From the NCBI GenBank assembly GCA_028565715.1, contig JAOXYC010174436.1, positions 1-13,253 on the forward strand: a stretch of 13,253 nt of DNA, in the 5' to 3' direction. Position numbers and translations under genes: made by a program. This stretch comes from Phoronis pallida (taxonomy: Eukaryota > Phoronida > Phoronidae). The notes below the pieces were generated by a model. It worked only from the letters and a program-made list of their open reading frames with translations, was not told where the DNA came from and did no database searches. Position 1 is the stretch's first letter; each line of letters opens with the position of its first letter. Positions 6,899-13,253 of this stretch are shown here, one piece after another.

Positions 6899-9800
6899 GT
6901 AAGTGCTGGTTTCATTTTATAAAAAAATGTTATTTCAAACAGATATTTGTTTGAATATATAGTTTAAAAACTCATAAGGCCAGTTGGCCCACTGTCAACA
7001 TACTTACATATAAACATTTAACATTTAATTACAAACAAACATTTAACATTTATCCAGAATGTTCAGCTTGTATCATGTTTTAAACATTTTTTTTGCTTTA
7101 GAATTCTTATTTGAGTTACAGATTGAATGTAATCAATTGTCGAATACCTTATTTATATTTTTAAAATGCTTTGTCCATAATTATAGTATGTGAAAAGGTT
7201 AAAATTCATTGATTTGCCTTTTCAAGATTTGCTGCTCAGAATTAATGAATTTAAAAAAAAAAAATTAAAATCTGATGTTTTGTTAAATTGTTTCAGTGTT
7301 CCTGTTATATATCCTCCTCCGTCATTTCTCTGTATTCAAACGTTGGATCAAGGAACCATTATGGCCATCAATGACCTCTAGAGGATTGAATAAGCTGAAT
7401 CCAGAAACTAGGAAATTCATGCGGGGAATCCTCCGAGCAAGACATCTTTTAGGTATTGATTGGAGTTAGAGCTATATTTTTGTCACATTTTTTACTTTTA
7501 GCACAATATATTTGATCAAACATGAACTGTATTATTACTGTGGCATTTAATCCGTTGTGCTCATGCAATCCTCAATGCTGAGCATTGAATCCAGGTCTAA
7601 GGAGCCCACCATTATTTGAGCTCAAAACTGTCTGACCTTGAAAAACAATGGAAGTGTTACTATGAATACATTAATATAATTTAAAATTTATTGTCACCAT
7701 ACTACGACTGGGGCTTATTTGATCATCATCAGAAATAGGGAAATGTGATTGGTTAGAAAGGCAATTGAAAATTATATTCGGTGGGGGAAACAACGAAAAA
7801 CGATTGCTGGTAAAAATGGTGAAATGAGGTCATAAATATGAGCACACACAACGGTTGCTCCTCAATAACAGTTATTCAAGGTCAGTGAGAGTTGGCTAGG
7901 TAGGCCTAGTGTTTTAAGAAATCCTTGATCTATGACAAAAATGCATTTTTAAAAAGAGATTTTCTTAATGAACGAGCAGTTATGCAACCTTTTATTGAAA
8001 GAAATTTTGAAAAATCATAGAACAAGCCTTTGGCAATACTTTAATTTTCCGAAGTTAACTGCATACTAGAAATGTAATATTTTTCCACCATAATCCTAGT
8101 AAATTATTATTACAGAGCGATGTCTGTCCATGCCGCCCATATTTGCTCCAGCTCACGAGCTATCAAGACAGATTCAGATCATCAACGCTTACTGTCGGGA
8201 AGCCGAGTTTCTACAAGACCCAATACATCCAACACTGTGGGATCTGCTTGATGATATGATAGAATCATACTCAAAGATTTCACCAAAGTCGCTTTTCTCT
8301 GGTAAGACAACGGTTTGGGCTTCATTATTTATAAAAAACATTGAAGAGTGTTCATATTTGGACTTATTTGGTAAACAAAACTGTTGAACTCTGAGCACAG
8401 TAAAAAGAGTAAAATCATATGGAGGTTTTTGAAAAAATTGGTCCAAGAAACACCAGTTTTAAAAGTGTATGAAGTCCAGTTTTGAACGCACAAAGTTTAA
8501 AAAGCTTAAAGCTAAGAACCAGTAGCTTTTAAAAAAAGATTATTTAAAAATAAGTTAACCTTTTTGAAAAAATAAAGATGACTTGATATTTTCTGATTGC
8601 AGAAGCTTTAATATCCACACCATACTTGTGAACCAAACTGATTCTGAACAGAATGATATTCAAAAATGTGCTTGTAAAAATATATAAATGATTGACAAAG
8701 TCAGTTGATATCACTTGCATTGGCACTGAATGTAATGAAATTTCTCGCTGATTTTTCAGAAAGTGTAAAAGACTCCATACGTCAGACCGCAGCTGAGCTC
8801 ATGAAACTGATGCCCATGTTTGTACGACGTCTTGCCCAGCGAGAATATGACTTCATCCTGGTGACGCCTGTCAAAAGGAGGCTCTTGCTGAAGATGTACT
8901 GCATGGGTAAGAAATTCAAGTAAAATTTAGATTTAAAAAATACATACCCCGCGCGGGGTGGAGGCGATGCATAAAGTCTGCACAAGATCGTAAATTAAAG
9001 TATGAGCTGGAAGGGTAAAATAATCCAGTGTATTGCGATAAGAAATTGTAAAGCAGTAAGAATCATTTCTAAGTTTTTTAATAAAGAACTGAATCTTTGA
9101 TTACAACTTTATTTTTAAAACAAAAACAATTGTAATTTAAATCAGTTGTTGTTTTTGTTTAATTTCTGTCGGCACTACTGACTGGATGGAAATTTGTAAA
9201 CTTTATTCTTAACTTTATTTGTTTCCATACTAGGACTGTTCTTGAATGGACGAAAGGAGAAAATCAAGAAAGCCAAGGTCAATGTTCCAGCTATGAGAAA
9301 GATATGGAGGAAGAATTCTGTTGAAGTTGAGCCAGAAGGTATGATGTGTTCTTGAAGCATGTCTTTTAACGGAACTCACCTTCAAGTTTTAGTATATTTC
9401 ATTGTTTTTTAACCAGAGCGTTTAGGTTTTAAATTTATGGCTTGAAATACTCATCTTGGTATGTTCTATCATATTCAAAAAGAAAAACAGACATTTTTTT
9501 GCCGATTTCAAGCTTTAATCGAAAACTAAATTGTAGGTCGTCATTTAATAAGTTTTTAATCCAGGAAACTATGGACGATTTACTCTTCAACGTTGAGTGT
9601 TGAACCTTTGCTGAGCCATTTGCGATGATAAAAGTGCAACTTTAGAGTCTTGTTCAGCTGTTTTTAGCGTTTGAAGGGGGACTAGATTTTGTTATTGTTA
9701 CCAGCGAGGTGTGTCTCTTTAAGAAAGGAATGAATAAGCCCGATGTATTAACTTGGTCAGTAGAGGGTTGTGTTCATAAAATGCAATCCTGCCCTAGGTG

Positions 9801-12123
9801 GCCTGTGTACCTTTAGGCAAGTCAATTGTACTTGCAACTTGCTTGTAATGGAAGCCATTTCAATTAATTTACCAAAATCATTATATGTTGTTTTGAAAGA
9901 AGTATAGTAGTTTTAAAAATTGTAGGAGGTTAGACTGACTGGTTAAACTGACATTGTCTATTTGTTGCTTTAGAGCTTTTCAATATGCCTCATGATGATT
10001 TTACTCTATATCCTGATATATTTATTTAGTTAAAATAAATTAATTGTTTTATATCATTTCTAATTATCAGAGGATGATGGTTATTATGAAGAGATGTACC
10101 CAGAGAGGATGCAAGGTCCAAACTTCCAACATCCGGAGATGTTGTTAGATCTGGAGCCGGACTCGGATGATGATGACGAGTACTTTGATAACCTGGATAC
10201 ATGGACCCGAGAGAATCCAACATCCAGAGGGGGACCTAGTGTAAGTGAAATTTTTTTTTATTATTATCAAACTTAGTAACATTAAAATCGAAGCGAAATC
10301 AAAAATCACACTTAAAAGTTGGTTAGACTGTGCTTTACACAAAAATCTTTTCCATACTGATATGTTTTTTAAGTGCCAATATCACTTATTTCCAGAATTT
10401 AATTATAGAATTTGCTTTTTTACTGCTTTTTTAGTTTTTCTTATTCATAATCCGAGATGGAACTGCAGTTTCTTTCTAAGAATTTGAAACATTGGATTTT
10501 ATTTTTGTGAAATTACCAATTGAAATTAACAATCACTTTGAACTCTTATTCTCCTCGTAAATGTCACAAAGCTTAGTTGAACGTGTAACTCTGATCAAAA
10601 TATGAAAACAATGTTTTAACGGTCGAATACAGATTAAGAAAAATGTCCACTGTATAGGTAATCACAGAATATGCAGAATTTTTCACTGCTTTGGCTGTCA
10701 CAAAGTCATTTGTATTTTTTTCCAGTACCGGCCACATTTTAGTTTTGATTTTCTTTGTCTTTTTACAGAGATTGAGCGATGACTTATCAAGGCTATTGGG
10801 AGATGATATATCTCTGAATCTGTCTGAAATGATGGCTGGAATTCCCAGTCTGCATGGATCAAGGTTAGTAAAGTTGTAGTCAAATCATTCAAGCCTAGAC
10901 AAATAGTGGGGTAAAGATTCTTGACACACCAAACAATTCTTTTGAAAAGGTTGCTCCATTTCATTTGAATGCAACATTTTATAGCCGGTAAAAATTAGTA
11001 AATTTAGTTTTAAAAATAAGGCATAGTGGATTTCAATGTCAATCATATTGAATCTTCTCTCTTTTATTTTCATTTACGAATTCTGGTGCAAAATATGTTA
11101 ATATACGGTAGTTGAATCATATTTAAGTGTAATTTTCTGATTTCCAGACCTGCAAGCAGTGCATCTCGCTTGGTGCGTCATTCCATAACCAGCCCTCACA
11201 GTCATAGCAGCCACTCACGGTCAGCAAGCTCAACAATGTCAGCAGACATTCCCAGGTCAAGCACTCCACAGCGCAACGAAAGCTTCAATTCTCAACATGC
11301 AGATACAGTCAGACCAAAGAGCTCGGCTTCCAGAACAAGTATAGGAAGCTCTCCACTGGCTGATGGAAGTCAAGATCAAAGACTGAAGTCCTCAAAGTCA
11401 CGACCCAAAAGTGCGCGTCCAAAGAGTGCACGCCAAAAGCTTGAAGATGTTCAGCCTTCACCAGTAAATGTTGAACAGGAACCAGAAAGCTCTCCAGATT
11501 TGCTAGACGATATACAGGAAAGAGTACAAAGTCCTTTGCAAAGACCAACCAGTGCACAGATGAGACAAGGCAGTGCACAGGCGAGACCACAAAGTGCACT
11601 GGATAGACTGGATAGTGAACAACAAACAACTGACAGCACAGGAACCAGACCTGGAAGTGTTCAGAGCAGACCTGGTAGTGCACAACAAAGACCAGAGAGT
11701 GCTCAAAGACCAACTAGTGGACATGGAAGTCCAGATAGTTCACATGAAAGACCGCAAAGTGCACAACAGAGACCTGACAGTGCACAGCAAGAAGGGCCTG
11801 TCGGTGCACAAGACCGACCTGGAAGTGCACAGCCAAGACCAGGGAGCGCTCAGAGCAGACCAGGAAGTGCGATAAAGAGACCAGAGAGTGCACAAAAGCA
11901 GCCAAGACCGGACAGTGCACAAGACCGACCTGGAAGTGGACAGCAGAGACCAGTTAGCGCTCAGAACAGACCAGAAAGTGCGATAAAGAGACCAGAGAGT
12001 TCGAAACAACAAAGACCGGGGAGTGCCCAGGACAGATCGGGGAGTGCACAGCTAAGACCTGGTAGTGCAAAAAACAAGTCTGTTGTTGAACCAACCCTGG
12101 ATGAGGAAGACTCATTGGTGTAG
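5653..12123 (+). CDS. Predicted 1026-aa multi-pass membrane protein with RPxSAQ-repeat tail (orphan)
   Basis: Join 5653..6898, 7297..7452, 8116..8301, 8760..8906, 9234..9338, 10071..10240, 10769..10863, 11148..12123, 3081 nt with TAG at 12121. All splice sites are GT..AG and all phases agree. Residues 1-71 are polar and cytosolic. Hydrophobic segments lie at about 72-92, 143-169, 187-206, 237-258, 309-328, 333-352, 360-380 and 398-423. N102 (NYT) and N123 (NGT) sequons and a C208/C229 pair fall in the predicted outside loops, and basic residues (RPFRVKPF, about 353-360) fall inside, so eight TM with both ends cytosolic fits. A ~600-residue cytosolic tail follows: basic/amphipathic (430-614), acidic DSDDDDE (644-650), Ser-rich (702-830), then xRPxSAQ heptads (834-1010) and C-terminal SLV. 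I recognise no named family; the architecture suggests a receptor, channel or scaffold-anchored membrane protein. Confidence 0.85.
6899..7296 (+). other. Intron 1 of the membrane-protein gene
   Basis: GTAAGT...TTGTTTCAG. AT-rich, with ACATTTAACATTTA short repeats near 7010-7050. I see nothing else. Confidence 0.8.
7297..7452 (+). CDS. Membrane-protein exon 2
   Basis: Residues 416-467 plus one base. It completes the last TM segment (VFLLYILL) and gives a basic juxtamembrane stretch with WIKEPLWP and RGLNKLNPETRKFMRGILRA. Donor is G|GTATTG, phase 1 in and out. The basic content right after the TM supports a cytosolic C-terminus. Confidence 0.85.
7453..8115 (+). other. Intron 2 of the membrane-protein gene
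   Basis: 663 bp, AT-rich, ending ATTATTACAG. No exon, RNA gene or clear repeat seen. Confidence 0.75.
8116..8301 (+). CDS. Membrane-protein exon 3
   Basis: Completes residue 468 and encodes 469-529, from RCLSMPPIFAPAHELSRQIQ through DLLDDMIESYSKISPKS. Likely helical cytosolic segment. Acceptor TTACAG, donor G|GTAAGA, phase 1 in and out. Confidence 0.85.
8302..8759 (+). other. Intron 3 of the membrane-protein gene
   Basis: 458 bp, AT-rich, ending TTTTTCAG. Nothing recognised. Confidence 0.75.
8760..8906 (+). CDS. Membrane-protein exon 4
   Basis: Residue 530 (split) and 531-578: ESVKDSIRQTAAELMKLMPM then a basic run FVRRLAQREYDF and VKRRLLLKMYCM. Amphipathic helices are likely. Donor G|GTAAGA, phase 1 in and out. 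Confidence 0.85.
8907..9233 (+). other. Intron 4 of the membrane-protein gene
   Basis: 327 bp. It contains an isolated 14-bp GC palindrome ACCCCGCGCGGGGT (8946-8959) in otherwise AT-rich DNA. It ends CCATACTAG, an acceptor with a modest pyrimidine tract. Confidence 0.75.
9234..9338 (+). CDS. Membrane-protein exon 5
   Basis: Residue 579 (split) and 580-613: LFLNGRKEKIKKAKVNVPAM then RKIWRKNSVEVEPE. Strongly basic, then turning acidic. Acceptor ATACTAG, donor G|GTATGA, phase 1 in and out. Confidence 0.83.
9339..10070 (+). other. Intron 5 of the membrane-protein gene
   Basis: 732 bp, the longest intron of the gene. A less AT-rich stretch around 9570-9860 may be old repeat DNA; I recognise no family. 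It ends TAATTATCAG. Confidence 0.75.
10071..10240 (+). CDS. Membrane-protein exon 6 (acidic)
   Basis: Residue 614 (split) and 615-670. Acidic, with DDGYYEEMYPERMQ and EPDSDDDDEYFDN around 642-654, the latter a likely CK2-type site. Consensus donor AGT|GTAAGT. Phase 1 in, 0 out. Confidence 0.85.
10241..10768 (+). other. Intron 6 of the membrane-protein gene
   Basis: 528 bp, AT-rich, ending CTTTTTACAG. An earlier TTTTTTCCAG at about 10725 could be an alternative acceptor, but the donor-phase frame from it (TACCGGCCACATTTTAG) stops at once. No other feature seen. Confidence 0.7.
10769..10863 (+). CDS. Membrane-protein exon 7
   Basis: Residues 671-701 plus two bases: RLSDDLSRLLGDDISLNLSE and MMAGIPSLHGS. 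Leu/Asp-rich, probably a short amphipathic helix. Donor G|GTTAGT. Phase 0 in, 2 out. Confidence 0.83.
11148..12123 (+). CDS. Membrane-protein exon 8: Ser-rich region and xRPxSAQ heptad array
   Basis: Completes Arg702 and encodes 703-1026, stop TAG. Acceptor TGATTTCCAG. It opens with a Ser/His-rich segment, then RPKSARPKSAR (around 790-800), a short acidic stretch, and an array of 7-residue units of the form xRPxSAQ (834-1010). RPxS occurs about 23 times in the exon; x is G, E, D, Q, T or V. Every RPxS has Arg at -3 to Ser, a basophilic-kinase-type site. The last residues EEDSLV fit a class I PDZ ligand. The tail is predicted to be disordered. Confidence 0.88.
11542..12072 (+). repeat. Coding minisatellite: 21-bp units and a 111-bp higher-order repeat
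   Basis: Units such as AGACCTGGAAGTGCACAG repeat with a ~21-bp period. Superimposed is a 111-bp (37-codon) duplication: GACCGACCTGGAAGTG at 11812 and 11923, and GATAAAGAGACCAGAGAGT at 11871 and 11982. Differences are substitutions and small in-frame indels only, so the reading frame is held. The lack of stops in other frames here is a by-product of the repeat composition. Confidence 0.85.
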
Positions 12124-13033
12124 TAGTGCCTACAGCAGTGGTGACATGCTTTGTTTGTTTTAACAAGTAACTTGTATTTTCTTTTGAATATAATCTGGGA
12201 TTTTGACTATACAGACTTTTGTCTCCAGATATCAGATAATATGTTTGAGAAGAAATCCATATCTTTTCAAGAAAATGTCATGTTTGAAAAGAAATCCATG
12301 TACGTAATAGACCCGCTTGCAAACGCGTCATTGAAAATATGACTATTGCGTTGTATGTATCCGTCCCAACTAGCTTTCTTGATGAAAACTTGTCAATTTA
12401 AGTGTTTTACTTATAGCTGATAGTATTATAAAATAGGACAGTATACCTTTGCTCCTTTTTTCTTTTACTATCTTTTTTCAATTAATTATTGTTAACCAAG
12501 ATTCGTTTTTGATTTTTTGAAAGTTTTTTAATTATATTTATTCATAATCAAGTTTTTTATGTACAATCAATTCAATTATTTTGAATGTAATTTTGTTCTG
12601 AACATTCCGTCCAAATATTCCCTTATATATTTTATATATGCAATCTATTTTTTATTCAGAAATTTCTTTGTTTTGATTTTGTCAGCTTTAATATTTAGAT
12701 GAAATTGTGTAGTTTTAATTAATAGACAATCCTGTATATGCTGGACATATATAAGAATGTGATTTTTATATTGGAGTATAAACAAATTAATAACTAGACT
12801 AACATTAAAGTTTGTTTTTCTGATAAAGTTGTTACTTTGGCAGTCACAGGTGTCAGTAACGGAGGTCCAAAACTGCAAATGTTCAACTCAATATGATAAA
12901 ATTGCAGATCAAATACGACAAAATAAAATTTGTTCCGTCAGCTGCTGAACCAATAAAACAAATTGATATCTGAGCTTTGGAAATTCATTTCCTCTATTTA
13001 TGAGTGCACACTTTATGAGTGAATTTATTTAAA
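12124..13033 (+). other. 3' UTR and downstream sequence
   Basis: AT-rich. Candidate poly(A) signals: ATTAAA at 12803-12808, AATAAA at 12922-12927 and AATAAA at 12952-12957. A 39-bp imperfect duplication (ATGTTTGARAAGAAATCCAT at 12241 and 12280) lies in a short open stretch. No further gene is evident. Confidence 0.6.
12952..12957 (+). terminator. Candidate poly(A) signal AATAAA
   Basis: Canonical hexamer ~830 bp after the stop codon; a second one lies at 12922-12927. Either could direct 3' end formation. Which is used cannot be told from sequence alone. Confidence 0.45.
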
Positions 13034-13168
13034 GTTATACATCGTGTTTTTGATAAAGAATGAAGGTAGTAACAAGAATTGGCAACGAAACATTATGGAA
13101 AAGAAACTGATGAAAACGGCATATTTCAATAATTGATAATTGTACATTCATAAGTAGCGATGTATAAC
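13034..13168. mobile_element. MITE copy 2 (internally deleted relative of 1877-2219)
   Basis: The ends GTTATACATCG (13034-13044) and CGATGTATAAC (13158-13168) are perfect inverted repeats. The interior TTTTGATAAAGAATGAAGGTAG... through CATTCATAAGTAGCG matches the right half (about 2085-2213) of the HYI-intron copy. The left ~180 bp of copy 1 is absent. It shows that the family is dispersed. Confidence 0.78.
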
Positions 13169-13253
13169 ATTATATACGCTGTTACTTTGCCATTCCTGTT
13201 TTTGTATTGTACTACCCGGATGTATTATCGTTTCCACTTTTGTATTGAGCCTT

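Noticed and set aside
11309-12012. Several long minus-strand and other-frame open frames across exon 8
   Set aside because: They are by-products of the 21-bp coding repeat, which lacks stop triplets in all frames. The plus frame joins correctly to seven upstream exons.
12645-12878. 77-codon minus-strand ORF in the 3' region
   Set aside because: AT-rich Asn/Lys/Ile composition without motifs; expected by chance in this sequence.

Overview
This is AT-rich, intron-rich animal nuclear DNA. Two protein-coding genes lie head to head, with GT..AG introns whose exons join in frame, and the non-coding DNA is full of short inverted-repeat elements and a tRNA-derived SINE-like sequence. The intron density, MITE load and SINE-like element fit an invertebrate metazoan; a lophotrochozoan such as a mollusc is my best guess. 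That placement is inference, because nothing in the window fixes the species.

Minus strand, 4243 down to 20 (continuing off the left edge): a hydroxypyruvate isomerase (HYI) gene. Six coding exons were reconstructed: 4243-4003, 3232-3121, 2489-2399, 1701-1626, 663-614 and 89-20. The phases agree at every junction. The product aligns by eye with the animal HYI family through the EPIN and DIFH motifs; the last ~70 residues are off-window. Its introns hold a palindromic foldback element made of CACCGCGGTG units (3632-3973), a 63-bp tandem duplication (2577-2703), a MITE (1877-2219), and a 602-bp inverted-repeat-bounded unit (904-1505) that carries a degenerate tRNA-like sequence and a 92-bp hairpin.

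Centre, 4244-5652: the divergent intergenic region. It has a consensus CRE (4309-4316) just upstream of HYI, a possible tiny plus-strand coding start (4327), a small hAT-like repeat with GTCCCG motifs (4578-4751), and a 518-bp foldback MITE (4862-5379) flanked by perfect 9-bp target duplications (GACTATAAA). The right-hand duplication reads TATAAAAG and is a plausible TATA box for the plus-strand gene.

Plus strand, 5653-12123: an eight-exon gene for a predicted 1026-residue, multi-pass (about eight TM) membrane protein that I cannot assign to a named family. The first exon encodes nearly the whole membrane domain. The next exons encode a basic/amphipathic and then acidic cytosolic region. The last exon encodes a ~180-residue array of xRPxSAQ heptads ending in S-L-V, a class I PDZ-ligand-like C-terminus. 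This orphan receptor- or channel-like protein is the most interesting item here. The 3' UTR carries candidate poly(A) signals near 12922 and 12952. A second, shorter copy of the 1877-2219 MITE lies beyond it at 13034-13168.

The two genes show no obvious functional link: one is a small-molecule isomerase, the other a membrane protein. They share only a TE-modified divergent promoter region.
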